A stretch of DNA of 64,000 nucleotides from Perilla frutescens (GCA_026008535.1 BRKX01000007.1:60253001-60317000); one strand, 5' to 3'. Shown: positions 21,472-33,442, counted from the first letter of the stretch. The notes: a model not told the origin generated them from the sequence alone. A program made the numbers and translations.

Positions 21472-22800
21472 ATGAATCCCAATTTCTTTAGCTCTGGTAC
21501 TCCAAGCTCATCTGACGATGAGCTTGAAAATTTGGTACACAGCTATGATCTTGATCAAATGATACTCCAACAAATTTCCACCAACAATAATCTTCTAGCA
21601 TCAATTCTCAATAGCCAAAATACCACACCTGTCCATGGAGGTTCCGTTCCTGGTCATAGAACAATCCATCGTGATCGAGAAGGAGCTGCTCAACGCCTTT
21701 TCAATGATTATTTTTCTGAAAATCCAACATATTCCGAAAATATGTTTCGTAGGCGTTTTCGAATGTCTCGAAATTTATTTCTTCGCATTGTTGATGCTGT
21801 CAAAAATCATGATGGTTACTTTGTGCAGCGAAGTAATGCAGCTGGGAGACGTGGTTTGTCCACACTTCAAAAAGTTACAGCTGCCTTTCGGATATTGGCG
21901 TATGCAATGCCAGCAGATGCTGTGGACGAGTACATTAATATTGGTGAGTCCACTTCCCTTGAATGTGTCAAGACGTTTTGTCGTGCAATTGTAGAAATAT
22001 TTTCTGATCAATATCTAAGATCCCCTACTGCTAGTAATGTTGCTAGACTACTTTTTATTGGTAAAAGTCGTGGATTCCCAGGAATGTTAGGTAGTTTAGA
22101 TTGCATGCATTGGAAGTGGAAAAATTGTCCAACTGCTTGGGCAGGACAATATGCAGGTCGTAGTGGAAGTCCAAGTATTATTCTTGAAGTTGTTGCTGAT
22201 TATGATCTTTGGATATGGCATGCATACTTTGGTATGCCAGGTTCCAATAATGATATCAATGTATTGGAACGATCTCATTTATTTGCTGATCTTGCTCGAG
22301 GTATCGCTCCACCTGCACATTATGTCATACAAGGAAAAGAATATAATACGGGATATTATTTAGCTGATGGAATATATCCAAAATGGTCTACCCTTGTGCA
22401 AACAATCCATGAATCTCGTTCCCAGAAAAAAAAATATTTTGCAATGAAACAAGAATCATGCAGGAAAGATGTGGAGCGCGCATTCGGAGTTCTTCAAAGT
22501 CGATTTGCAATTGTAGCAAATCCAGCACGCTATTGGAAGAAAGAAGATTTGCAAGATATAATGACTGCGTGTATTATTATGCACAATATGATAGTTGAGG
22601 ATGAACGAGACCTTGATGTACCAATTAATGATGCGAGAGAAGTGCCAATTCCAGATCTTGAAATGTCAAACGAAGGAATAGATGAATTTCAAGCATTTTT
22701 GGGCCGATTTAAAAAAATCAAAGACAAAGATGCTCACTTAGCACTTCGTAATGCTTTGATTGATCATTTGTGGGAGGAGTTTTCAAATTCAGAGATGTAA
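21472..22800 (+). CDS. PIF/Harbinger DDE transposase
   Basis: A 442-residue transposase of the DDE_Tnp_4 type, which cuts and reinserts the element at TWA sites. After a variable N-terminus, a helix-turn-helix-like region with FRRRFRMSRNLF (about residues 92-103) precedes the catalytic core. Asp210 lies in GSLDCMHWKW, Asp261 in GSNNDINVLERS and Glu335 in DVERAFGVLQSRF, so the DDE triad is complete. The C-terminal part contains the family-typical ACIIMHNMIVEDE block (residues 366-378). The frame is uninterrupted and of normal length, with a start at the first ATG after the minisatellite. It likely acts in the nucleus with ORF1; an intact transposase beside a broken ORF1 suggests recent inactivation or dependence on another copy. 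Confidence 0.93.
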   Translation: MNPNFFSSGTPSSSDDELENLVHSYDLDQMILQQISTNNNLLASILNSQNTTPVHGGSVPGHRTIHRDREGAAQRLFNDYFSENPTYSENMFRRRFRMSRNLFLRIVDAVKNHDGYFVQRSNAAGRRGLSTLQKVTAAFRILAYAMPADAVDEYINIGESTSLECVKTFCRAIVEIFSDQYLRSPTASNVARLLFIGKSRGFPGMLGSLDCMHWKWKNCPTAWAGQYAGRSGSPSIILEVVADYDLWIWHAYFGMPGSNNDINVLERSHLFADLARGIAPPAHYVIQGKEYNTGYYLADGIYPKWSTLVQTIHESRSQKKKYFAMKQESCRKDVERAFGVLQSRFAIVANPARYWKKEDLQDIMTACIIMHNMIVEDERDLDVPINDAREVPIPDLEMSNEGIDEFQAFLGRFKKIKDKDAHLALRNALIDHLWEEFSNSEM

Positions 22801-23180
22801 TTGTTATGACATGTAATTTATGTGTTTTATTGAACTATCTATTATGAAATGTTGAATTTTATTTTGAATAAGTTGTTTATTTTTACATGAACCTTTTAAT
22901 TTTTGTAAAATAAAATTAAGTTTTAATTATATATTAATTAAAAATAAAAAATAATGAGCAAGAATATTAATATATATATATTTTATATATAATCCTATTT
23001 AATTAAATAATTCAATAAAAAAATTAAATCAATAGTAAAGAATATAAAAAGGGAATATTCCATTGTAGGGTGAAATGTAGAGTGATGCTGTTGGAGATGA
23101 AAATTGAAAATCTGTAACTTTAACTGTAGTGTAGTGTAGAGTTAACTGTATTCTGGTGAAAACTGTTGGAGATGGCCTAA

Positions 23181-25379
23181 TACTGAACAGGGGAAATATT
23201 TTTGTTGTATTTTGTTTAATGTTTTTCTTACTAAAACTAAGAAAACAGTACATATGGGCTGTTAAAGATTTTTCTTCAGCTTTGAATAAATATAAAGAAG
23301 AAACTAAAAAAAGGTGGACTGTTAGTTGCATTATGTTAACATGTGGGTTCGTACATTGCGCTCAATTATTATTATTTTATAAATAAATATGTACTCTGAA
23401 ATAGAAGTAGTGAACACTAAATTAAAGTGAATTGATTTAATTATTTTATCAGATATACAAAATAAAGGTTTTAAGAAAATCAAGGGAGGGTTTAGCCGTG
23501 TGAGATCGCACGAGGGAGGGTGAGTTTTCTGGGCGATTTTGGGCTTATTTTACCCTCTAACAGATTGTGACCCATTCAACCGTCTCATAAATTTTTATCT
23601 TTTTTATATAAATTTTGTTCTCTCCTGAAAATTTATATCCTAAAAATGGAATTATTGAACTCTAAAATTAAAGTGAATTAATTTAATTTTATATCCGACA
23701 GCTTGGGCAGTGCACTCATCCATGCGTCGTCCATTGCGCTTGATAATTAATTTAAAAAAAAATATATACTCTAAAATAGAATTAATGAACCCTAAAATTA
23801 AATTGAATTAATTTAATATTTGTATTTGGTGGCTCGTGTACTACGCTTGATAATTAATATTTTCAAATTAAATATAAACCCTTATTGTGGTGAAAAAAGT
23901 TTTAGGAAAAAATTAAAGAAAATTGAAACAAAACTTTAAAAAAAAAAAAGATGAAAAAATAGAGACCTACTGGTGTGCCCACACACCGTGAGTGGAGTAC
24001 ACGTGCCAACATGCTTTTTGGGTGGTGTTGGGTTAGTTGACCCGTTTAACAGAATGTGACCATTAGACAGTCATATATAAGTTTTTATCGATGATACACG
24101 GTCATTTTGCAATCAAAATAAATTTATAATCTCCTTATGCGCATAGAGAACGTAGTTAGCTTACGCTCTCTATGAGTAAGGGTTGTCCCAGAAAGAGCCA
24201 ATTGTAATCTTGGTTTCAGTCATCAATTTCAATAAGGGTTTGTATCATGGTCACAACAACTCAAAACTAAATATCCGAATGTAAATATAAGTATATCAAA
24301 TAATTAAAAGTTGTGAAGTTGAACTAGAACCTGATTTAACTTACACTCACTTGATCATGAACACACTAATTTTCCAATATGAATGAATTACCCAGTTATG
24401 GATACCGAATTCTCACTGCATATCTTTGGCCATCCTTTCATTTCAGATCTAAAAGAGATTCATCTTTAATTGAACTCCTAACCTACCACCCACTCCATAT
24501 TTCCTTAAGAGATGTTGAAATTACATGCACCTGTGCAAAGTATCTGATCTGTAAATGTTCACAGTAATGTACTTAAATGTTCAAGATAAAATTCACAATG
24601 AAGTACTTGAATGTTATGATGAACTTAATTGAAATTGCAGAATGTAAAGCATACAAAAGAGTTGGTAACATTGCTCAATCAGCTGTTCTATGGTAGGGGA
24701 ACTTGTCAAGTCCGTGTGAAATAATTCACTACTCCGATGCAATGTTTACTCAGGATATTACACGCATCTGACCTCCTGTCACTCGCTACCCTTTCTACCC
24801 GTACACCCTCTATCATTAAATTGAATCGTGAGATCTCCTCACAACCTAAACTCTCTCTATCTAGTTCCCACATGTATTCTCTCTTGAGAAACCTTTGACA
24901 GTATATGAAAAGTGTTTCAATACACGAAGGATAGAACACTAAAACCTAGCCAAAACACACAATCGAAACTATTTGGCTCAAAACAATTAGAGCTCTTGAA
25001 ATAATCAATGCAGTCTTTCTCTATTCAGTGTGGTTATCTAACAAGTCTGATTCCATGCTATTTATAGAACAGAACATAGCCTTAACATGGTAATCAGAAG
25101 TCCTAATTTGACTCAACATCTAATAAGGAAATCTCCTTATTTAAACTAAACTGAGGACTTGGTTCTTGTTAGAAATTTTCTATCTTTAAACTTCTGTCTT
25201 ATCTTAAATTTCTTCTAGAACGATCTTGAATCTCTTCTTAATTGATAAACTTTGAACAACTTCAATGATCTTGGAAGAACAATCTTGACAGAAGATGTTC
25301 ATGCATAATCTAAATGCAAACAGTGACCGCAATAACTTTCAAGATTGTTCTTCCAAGATTGTTCTTCCAAGATCATTGG
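23181..25379. other. AT-rich intergenic DNA with degenerate direct repeats
   Basis: No gene is supported. Three loosely similar segments (about 23380-23450, 23630-23700 and 23760-23830) share a phrase like ACTCTAAAATTAAAGTGAATT followed by TTTAAT. Two further segments (about 23545-23600 and 24035-24090) share a TAACAGA-TGTGACC block. An inverted repeat CATAGAGA...TCTCTATG lies near 24143-24175. Near 25340-25375 the word AGATTGTTCTTCCA is repeated in tandem. Confidence 0.5.
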
Positions 25380-25553
25380 GCCATATCATCTACAATGTAA
25401 GTATATGAAACATTACATAGAACAATTATAGAACATAATCTAAATGCAAACAGTGACTACAATAACTTTCATTTCATACCATCTCATCATTAGAAAAGTA
25501 TACAAAGACAAGTCTTCCAGTATACAAAACTAACAGTAAATGCAGAACTAAAA
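25380..25553 (-). repeat. Copia LTR terminal fragment
   Basis: Matches the right-hand end of the LTR at 34706-34864: shared blocks are CCATATCATCTACAATGTAA, AAATGCAAACAGTGACT and a GTATACAAAACTAACA end. Only this end of the LTR is present. Confidence 0.65.
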
Positions 25554-25748
25554 TGCAGAAATTAGATGTTTGAGTGTGCGTTTACGTACAAACATTTTAT
25601 AGTTTATAGTTTATAGTTGTTCAGCAGCTGCTAAAGGCATACAAAGATCAAATCAAATCGCCCACAGGCAGGGGTCTTCAACTTCCTCAAGATCTATCAT
25701 ATCTCATCGTGCCAACTTTGTCAAGATGGATAAAGTTTATCTTTATAG

Positions 25749-26340
25749 TTGGTGTTGGGGTTTTTTTTAATTAACCCTCAACATGATCTATTTGGTTGAT
25801 TTAATTCCATACTCATATAAATCATAATTTTACGTGTGAAATTAATTTAGCTTATATTGAATTAAATATGCTCGTAATTTTAGATTTTATAAATATGGAA
25901 AATACGAACCATCAAAAATATCTTACCTGTACTGTAGGGTTGGTCACGAGATTAAATATATAATCTTATTGTTGATGAAGAACACATAATCCGGTGTTTT
26001 TCCTTGATGGTGTTCCAATCTCTACAACTCCAAAATTCAACTTCTCGATCTTCTGATGTATTCTCGAACCTGTCAAGATGTAGGTGGACTATAGACTACT
26101 AGATTGAATGGAAATCCAAGGAATCAAGAGAGCGTAAGTGGGGCTACAATTCCTGTGTATATTTTCATCCCCTCTCTCCACAAAAATTAGGTTTCCAAAC
26201 CCTACTGGGTTTGTGCCACCAACTCTTATTTTATTCTCAATCTATTAAGCTTATATTGGGCTACAATATGGATCCAGAAAAATATTAAATTGGCCTACTA
26301 ATTTATTTAATTTTCTATATCCAACTTTGGGATATAATTA
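25749..26340 (-). repeat. Copia LTR fragment of a related family
   Basis: Begins TGTTGGGG and shares with the LTR at 33443-34864 the order of landmarks: a polypyrimidine start, a CATATAAATCATAA block, a TTGTTGATGA block, and near 26175-26330 a CCAAACCCTACTGGGTTTGT block followed by ATATTAAATTGGCCTACTAA. It stops at about 26340 without a terminus. Confidence 0.6.
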
Positions 26341-26530
26341 AGGGCGTGTTTGGTATATGGTATTAAGGGTGTGTAATGGGAATAAGAGGGAACTCATTCC
26401 CATTCACAATACTTAGTATATTGGAATGGGAATAAAAGTAATTCAAACATTTTCCCACTTTGATTAACTAGCCCTACCCCATTATTTATTACCCATCAAT
26501 CATTTTACTCCTCAATCAACACAGTACCCT
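26341..26530 (+). repeat. MITE-like fragment starting GGGCGTGTTTGGTAT
   Basis: The words GGGCGTGTTTGGTATATGG and AATGGGAATAAGAG are typical of termini of small plant DNA transposons. The complementary end was not found on either side of the copia insertion, so this is a fragment or a chance resemblance. Confidence 0.35.
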
Positions 26531-26535
26531 CTTCC

Positions 26536-26934
26536 TGTTGGGGTTTTTTCGAATTGAACCACCGCAGGATCTAATTGGATGTTCATTAATCCTAATGTCA
26601 TGTAGATCATAAATTCATGCATCTCATATGTTTTAATTAACCGAGTTTAATTAACATGCAAATCCGGTTTAAACGATTCTATTAAAGCGGAAACATAGAA
26701 TCGAAAAACGACTTACAAATCAAAACGACGGGTGGAGGACAAGATTAAAGGTCTAATATTGTTGTTGTGTTTACCCAACACCATATCATCTCTAATGTAA
26801 GTATAGTGAACATGCATGTAAATATAACAATTTAAATGCAAACAGTGACTGCAATTGTATTCATTCTATATCATCATAAAACCATTATTAATAATGTATA
26901 CAAAAGACAGGTCTTCTAGTATACAAAACCAACA
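26536..26934 (-). repeat. Copia 3' LTR with internal deletion
   Basis: At 399 bp this LTR aligns to both ends of the 1,422-bp partner. The stretch equal to 33678-34701 is missing. The junction lies at ...GTTGTGT/TTACCCA, with a TGT word present at both breakpoints, suggesting a short-homology deletion. LTRs are made identical on insertion, so the loss came afterwards or during the copying. Confidence 0.9.
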
Positions 26935-26948
26935 ATCTCCAACTTATA
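26935..26948 (-). other. Copia polypurine tract
   Basis: On the minus strand the sequence just before the 3' LTR reads AAGTTGGAGAT, close to the AAGTGGGAGAT tract usual in copia elements, where plus-strand DNA synthesis is primed. Confidence 0.7.
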
Positions 26949-27009
26949 CTTGAAGGATCTCTTTCAAATATAAAACAAACTGGCTAACTTTCCAACTCTA
27001 ACTTAAATC

Positions 27010-28296
27010 TCAAACGGCAACCCCGGGTCTGTATCTCACTCCCATTTTCTCCACGTGACCGTAGAAGGTCTTAGTTGGAAGGCTCTTCGTGAATGGATCA
27101 GCTAAATTGTCCTCCGATGCAATCTTGACCACTGCCACATCTCCTCTCTTAACGATTTCTCGTATAAGATGGTACTTTCTCTCTATGTGTTTACTTGCCT
27201 TATGGGCTCTGGGTTCCTTCGAATTTGCCACTGCACCCGAGTTATCACAATATACCGTGATACTCTTAGGTAAATCAGGAACCACGCTCACGTCCAACAA
27301 GAAGCTCTTGAGCCAGACGGCCTCTTTTGCAGCCTCAGAGGCAGCTACATATTCAGCCTCCATGGTGGAATCCGCAATGCATTTCTGCTTTATGTTCCTC
27401 CATGCAATGGCTCCGCCTCCCAAGGTAAACACATAGCCTGAGGTAGATTTACTCTGATTTTTATCGGATTGAAAATCTGAGTCCGTGTAACCCAAAGGCA
27501 CTAGACTATCAGAGCGGTATACCAGCATATAATCTCGAGTCCTTTTCAGGTACTTGAGTATATTCTTAACCGTAGTCCAGTGACCTTGTCTAGGGTTAGA
27601 CTGATATCTGCTTACCATACCGACTGCATAGCATATATCAGGTCTAGTGCATAGCATAGCATACATAAGACTTCCCACAGCCGAAGCATATGGAACGCCC
27701 TTCATCTCATCTATCTCAGCCTGTGTGTGGGGACACATATCCTTGGATAGATGAATTCCATACCTGAAAGGCATAAAACCTTTCTTGGAATCCTGCATGT
27801 TAAACCTAGTTAGCACTGTGTCGATATATGTCGCCTGAGATAAGCACAACATCCTTTTCTGGCGATCTCGAATTATTTTGATGCCAAGGACGTGTCCGGC
27901 TTCTCCTAGATCTTTCATATTGAACTGCTTGGACAACCACACCCTTATGTTAGATAATACTTTCTTACTGTTTCCAATAAGTAAGATATCATCAACATAT
28001 AGCACGAGAAAAGCCACCACGTTTCCATCACTCTTCTTGTATACACAGCTCTCATCCGGACATTGCACGAATCCATATGACTGGATAACCTCGTTAAACC
28101 GGATGTTCCAAGACCTTGACGCCTGCTTAAGTCCATAAATGGATCTCTTAAGCTTGCACACTAAGTGCTCTTGGCTTTTAGCAATGAAACCCTCTGGTTG
28201 CTTCATGTGGATGTTTTTCTCAAGACTTCCATTCAGGAAAGCTGTCTTGACATCCATCTGCCAAATCTCATAATCCAAATAAGCGGAAATAGACAA
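27010..28296 (-). pseudogene. Copia reverse transcriptase and RNase H segment
   Basis: A 428-codon open stretch at the C-terminal end of the polyprotein. It starts inside the reverse transcriptase (WQMDVKTAFLNG), continues with SIYGLKQASRSW (residues 52-63) and the catalytic YVDD box (residues 100-103), then VPYASAVGSLMYAM, and ends with RNase H carrying GYTDSDF, STSGYVF, MEAEYVA and VYCDNSGA. The catalytic residues look intact. The frame is cut off upstream by a stop near 28309 and a frameshift near 28397, so it is a fragment of a dead gene rather than an independent protein. It is the best-preserved part of the element. Confidence 0.93.
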
Positions 28297-28322
28297 GAGA
28301 ATTCAGATTGACTTAAGCATGG

Positions 28323-28964
28323 CTACCGGCGAAAAGGTTTCCTCATAATCGATTCCTTCTTTCTGAGTGTACTCTCTCGCCACCAGTCTTGCTTGAAGGT
28401 TTCAACCTTCCCGTCAGCTCCTCTCTTGCGTTTGTAAACCCACTTACACCCAATGGGTTTTACCCCATCTTGTGGTTCTACAAGCTCCCAGACTTGATTG
28501 TGATCCATAGATCCAATCTCAGACTCCATTGCAATTTTCCAAGAATCTGCATCTTTATCTTGGATCGCTTCGTCGTAGGTCCTGGGATCCAATTCATTTA
28601 GTCCTTCAGGGAAATCTGAAGATTCACCCAAACTAATGAATCTGTCAGGTTGGCGTACAACCCTCCCACTGCGACGAGACAGTTCTTGTACTTCTGTGAC
28701 ACGTTGTGCAGTAAATTGTGGTTCCTCTTCTTGTACTATTGGTGTCAGATTCGAATTTTCCCCTCGAAGTTCCTCGAGTATTATCTCACTTCTTGGCTTG
28801 TGATTTATTACATTGTCTTCCTCTAAGAATCGAGCAATGGTACTCACAATGATCTTCTGATCCTTAGGACTATAAAATAAACCACCTTTCATTCCTTTGA
28901 GATATCCAAAAAATAGTCTAACATCCGTACGTGGTGCCAGCTTATCAGCTTCCTTATCCAGCAC
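28323..28964 (-). pseudogene. Copia pol linker between integrase and reverse transcriptase
   Basis: An open stretch covering the integrase C-terminal part (RLFFGYLKGMKGGLFYSPKD) through the variable linker to the N-terminus of the reverse transcriptase (WKIAMESEIGSMDHNQVWEL, GCKWVYKRKRGADGKVETF). After ETFK the frame shifts, as if one G were missing near 28397, and reading ends at 28323. The following few codons to the next stretch are closed by a TGA near 28309, a position where CGA would be usual, consistent with C-to-T change. Confidence 0.85.
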
Positions 28965-29099
28965 ATGTGCTGGACTACCCCAAATCTGAAAATGTCCAAG
29001 ACTGGGCTTTCATCCAGTCCAAAGTTCTGTGGGCGTAGATGGGACTGATTTTGATGGAATCACATTTAGAATATAGGCTGCCATTTCCAGGGCATATCC

Positions 29100-29675
29100 C
29101 TAGAACGAAATAGGCAGATCTGAATAGCTCATCATCGATCTAACCATCTCTAACAATGTTCTGTTCCTTCTCTCCGCCACGCCGTTGTGCTGTGGTGTTC
29201 CCGGCGCAGTCAACTGAAATGTAATCCCATTCTCTGCTAAGTAGTCCCTAAATTCATTCGAGAGGTACTCACCACCATGATCAGACCGTAGTGATTTGAT
29301 ACTTTTACCTGTACATTTTTCCACTTTCGCTCTGAATTCTTTGAAAGTCTCAAAGGATTTTGACTTGCGGCGTAACAGGTATATGTACCCATACCTTGAG
29401 TAGTCATCAATGAATGTGATGAAATACTCGTACCCTGCTCGAGCCTGAACTGACATAGGGCCACATAAGTAAGAGTGAATCAAATCTAGTACCTCTTCAG
29501 ATCTATTCCCTTTATCCTTAAAGGGTCGCTTGGTCATTTTACCTTCCAAACAGGATTCACACAAAGGGAACGATTCTAGGACCAATGAAGACAAGGGCCC
29601 ATCGTTTACTAGTCTTTGTATCTGTTTAAGGTTAATATGGCCGAGCCTAAGATGCCAAAGATAGGTTTGATTCAT
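29100..29675 (-). pseudogene. Copia integrase segment with altered catalytic Asp
   Basis: The stretch starts in the GAG-pre-integrase region (WHLRLGHINL, CESCLEGKM), which supplies the His/Cys zinc ligands, and runs through the integrase core: LIHSYLCGPM, FIDDYSRYGYIYLL, LRSDHGGEYL and PQHNGVAERRNRTL. In active copia integrases the first motif has Asp where this copy has Tyr (LIHS-Y-LCGP), so the first residue of the catalytic triad is lost; the second Asp and the Glu are kept. A stop ends the frame at 29100, while homology continues beyond it (GYALEMAAYILN). Confidence 0.9.
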
Positions 29676-29690
29676 TTCCGAAGGTTCTTT

Positions 29691-30110
29691 TCATTTGTTA
29701 GGGTTTATGACCGATGTATTCAGTAAATGCATTTGCGTAGTATTTTGCATAGGATTAAGTAAATAAAGATGTACATCCAATGTGCCAGAATAGATAAAAC
29801 GTTTATCAGTAAAGATAACAACCTTGTTATCAAAAGAAACAGAATATCCATCTATAAAAAGTTTAGAAACTGAAATCAAGTTTTGCCTAAAACCAGGCAC
29901 ATAAAGACAATCCTTTAAAAGATAAGGTTACGTCTCCCACTGCAACTGAAACTAAAATCTCCCACTGCAACTGCCACCACTTTCGTAGCATTGCCCATGT
30001 AGACTGAAATCTCTCTATCACTCAGCTGTCTTTTTGCCAGGAACCCCTATAAAGACATGAAAACATGATTAGTAGCTCCAGTATCTACTACCCATGACTG
30101 AGTAGAACAA
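29691..30110 (-). pseudogene. Copia protease and pre-integrase remnant
   Basis: The aspartic protease active site is visible as SWVVDTGATNHVF at about 30060-30100. Downstream, an open piece (29900-29691) holds the typical GFRQNLISVSKL block. Between these pieces, stops and frame changes are frequent, so this is the most damaged coding part. Confidence 0.8.
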
Positions 30111-30171
30111 GTAGCTAAACATGTTTCAACGACGAGAGATTGAGACGTACCCTTTTTCTTCTTCTTGTTAG

Positions 30172-30964
30172 GACAATCCGCCTTCCAGTGACCTGGCTGG
30201 CCGCACTTGAAACACTTTGTCTATGACTTAAATTCCTCGGGTGGAATCTTAGTCTTAGACTTCTTCACCTTAGGCGCCCCCTCTGCAGCTTTCTTGGGTG
30301 CGTTCTTCTTCTTCGTTTTAGTACCGGAAGAAGATGCCCTATTTTCAGCTAGGTGTGCCTTCGGATTTCCTTTTTGAAGTAACTCAGCCGCCTGAAGATC
30401 CATGAGTAGTTCAGTCAGGCTGATATCCCTTTTAATCATGTTAAAGTTCAACTTGAACTGCTCAAACCTCTTGGACATGCTATGAAGAACAATGTCGATT
30501 TGAGAATCGCCATCCAGCTCTCCACCCAAGGTCTCGATCTCAGCCAGATACCCCATCATCGTGAGAACGTGATCCCTAACAGGTGTGGAGTCAGACATTC
30601 TCACATCCATTAGCTTCTTCATCGCCAAATGGCGTGCTGAGCGATTCTGATGATCGAAGAGCTGCCTAAGGTTGTACATGATATCATAAGTAGTTTTCAT
30701 AGGTTCATGCTGATGTTGCAACACATTCGACATAGATGCCAGAATGTAACAGCGCACTATCTCATTAGACCTAACCCACTTATCATATGCAACCTTTTGG
30801 GCTTCGTCAGAACCCTCATCTGGCTTCTGAGGGCATACCTTTTCAAGTACAAATTTGTGTCCTTCCGCAGTGAGAACAAGATTAAGGTTTCGAATCCAAT
30901 CATTGTAATTTTCACCGATTAACTTGTTTTCTTTGAGAATAGTGGACAGGTTAGAGAGTGCCAT
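30172..30964 (-). pseudogene. Copia gag with stop before the zinc knuckle
   Basis: Gag forms the virus-like particle that packages element RNA. A likely start at 30964 gives MALSNLSTILKENKLIGENY, followed by the UBN2-type gag core (YDIMYNLRQLFDHQNRSARH) and a Lys-rich tail. A TAG at 30221-30223 closes the frame, but the same frame continues directly into a CCHC zinc knuckle (CFKCGQPGHWKADC). The single in-frame stop thus removes the nucleic-acid-binding end. Confidence 0.88.
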
Positions 30965-31003
30965 GATGATATAGAATAACTGAAAAGTAAACATGCAGTA
31001 CAA

Positions 31004-33440
31004 TCACAAACTTTAGGATACTCACATATAATCGTATACCTCAAAAAATTATATGTAATCCACCGACATTTTAAATATATTTCTTATAAGCCACGTTAGT
31101 GTGGACATTTATAAAATTCATCCTTAAATAGGTAAAACCACATTTAATTTACCTCCAGTCAAATTTCCTTATGACAAGTAAATTAATAGTCGGAAATAAT
31201 AATGGTCATGTAACCTTCAAATTAATAAGCCACGTTAGTGTGGATGTTTATTAATAAATTGCACCTAAGTATGAACACCATCATCTTAGCACCAAGTCCA
31301 CTATTTCGAACTCCCTGCTCCAGTTAGAGGAGTCAGTTTGTTCTAGTAGTGCTCTACATCTATCTTGATAAAGAAGTTTAATTTCTAGAGATAACAGTGA
31401 TATGACACATCCGTTATGGAGGAAGATCTATTGTCAACTTGCATGTCAATCACATCTCAATTAAACCAGATTAATGGAGACCTTTTGAGATTTCTACATA
31501 CTTTGGTATGAATCTCTCCCACTTAGTTATTTAAGATTGAGGTTTCATTTTATCCCATTGTAAAATATGCAAACATCACATAAAATGATAAAACACCATT
31601 GCATGCTTCAAACAACATAATAAGCAATAATAATAAAAACCAACTATCATGGCTTGTATCTCATGTTGCTGAATGAGATAAAACTGGAAAGTCAGCTCCG
31701 GAACCTCAGGCATGGCCGCCGCCCTCATCACTGCGCCTCGCCGAAAATCCTAGCTCCAATTAGGATTTCGGGACGTGAATCAGTGATACTTCCTTTCTTG
31801 AGCTGTACTACTCTCCTTCTTTGAGTTGATCTTCAAACTTTATTCAATATAGAATATCTATTCCTTAAAGGAAAAAACTAATATATCTAGAATAAAATTA
31901 CAACTCAATGACTTGGTCTAACAGTTTTATTTCTATTACATCAAAACAACATAAAATAAAACCTAAACCTAATCCATAGATTTTCTCATGGATTAAAAAC
32001 ACGTAGCCGAACCGGCATACAACCCATCATACATTCACCATAAATTAAAACATATATCACATAATTAAGGAGCCATGATAGTCGGTAACCCTGCAAACAA
32101 GTCAGTCTACAAATCCAACAATCACAATTACATGATTAGCATAAAATAACATATGATATCCAAACATGACATATTAAATAATATTCGAATTTTTCAATTA
32201 ATAAAATTAATTAATTCGATATTATCCACAAGATAAAAATTGGAAATTAAAATAATTATCCACCAATTTATAACTTGTATTTTTCGAAAATATTACTAAA
32301 ATAAATCTGGAAATTATTTATAATTATCCACCAAATTTATTTAATATTTTCTAGCCACCCTAATTAAATAATAATTGGATATATTGATATAAATCAAAAA
32401 TCTAATCCAAATATTATCCATAAGAATCTAAATCTTCAAGGATAAGGTTTGGAGATTTGATTCCAATCCAAAATCTTCCAAAACTTATCCAAATTTAAAA
32501 TCTTATCTCAATTGGATTTTGATAATTATTTGTATATATCCAAAATCACCTTATCCACTTTTAATCAAGAGATTTTCGAAAATATCTAAAATAATAAATC
32601 TGGAAATTTGATCCATTTCAAATTCTTCCAAATTTAAAATTCTATTTTCAAATCTATCTAGATTAAAATTAGGGAAATTAAGATATACATCAATTAATAT
32701 AAAATCTTAACCCAATCTTCCAAATTTTCGATCCTCCCTAATAAATAAATCTGAAAATTTGATTTTCATCAAAATCTATTCCAAATTAATTTATTAAAAC
32801 CGAAAATTAACCTATATTTCACATTTGGAAATTTTGACATTAATCAAAAAACTTATTCCAAATAATATAGTGTAGGTTTCGAAAATTACAAGAAAAATAA
32901 ATCTGAAAATTTTTATCCACTTCAAAAATTACCAAATTTAAAATTCTAATTTCAAACCTATCTAGATTAGAATTAGGCAATCTTTGATATACATCAAAAA
33001 TCACCAAATCCAATTCTAATCACCATGATTTTCGAACCACACTAGAATTAAATCTGGAAATTTTAATGTTGATTAAAAATCCATCCAAATTTAATACATA
33101 GTGTCGAAAATTTTAAACAACAAATTAGGGAAATTAATACATCAAAATTCAAAAATTTTGAACTCCAAATTTTCGACAACCACCATAAAATAAATCTGGA
33201 AATTTGAAGAACATCAAATATCATCCCAAATTTAATTTATGATTTTCGAAAATTACATAAAACCTCAAAACTAGAATTTTCGAAATACATAAAAAATTCA
33301 TCCAAGTTTTGAACATACCATTCGAAATTTACCAACATATAAATCTGAAAAATCATAAATATTTCATCAAATTTATACATATATTTCAAATTAATCCTAG
33401 GATTAAATCTAGAACAGTGTCAAAACCCTCTCTGATATCA
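31004..33440 (-). other. Long copia leader with ~150-bp periodic repeats
   Basis: No coding capacity. The part nearest the 5' LTR (about 32200-33410) repeats a degenerate unit containing TTTTCGAAAAT, TAAATCTGGAAATTT and CATCCAAATTTAA. The TAAATCTG word recurs near 32303, 32597, 32747, 32900, 33051, 33192 and 33342, that is about every 150 bp. Similar units occur at 47400-47700 beside another copia LTR. Confidence 0.7.
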
Positions 33441-33442
33441 GT
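33425..33442 (-). other. Copia primer-binding site
   Basis: On the minus strand the 5' LTR is followed after two bases by TGATATCAGAGAGGG, a slightly changed form of the TGGTATCAGAGC site complementary to initiator tRNA-Met. Confidence 0.75.

Larger units (their letters stand above)
19514..23177 (+). mobile_element. PIF/Harbinger DNA transposon, complete ends
   Basis: The 3,664-bp element has 12-bp terminal inverted repeats GAGCGTCTCCAA (19514-19525) and TTGGAGATGGCC (23166-23177), ten of twelve matching, flanked by TAA on both sides (19511-19513 and 23178-23180), the 3-bp TWA target site of this superfamily. A second TCTCCAACAG motif lies inside each end (about 19571-19580 and its complement at 23089-23098). 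It holds the two divergent genes expected: a Myb/SANT-type ORF1 on the minus strand and a DDE transposase on the plus strand. With ORF1 frameshifted it may be non-autonomous. Confidence 0.93.
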
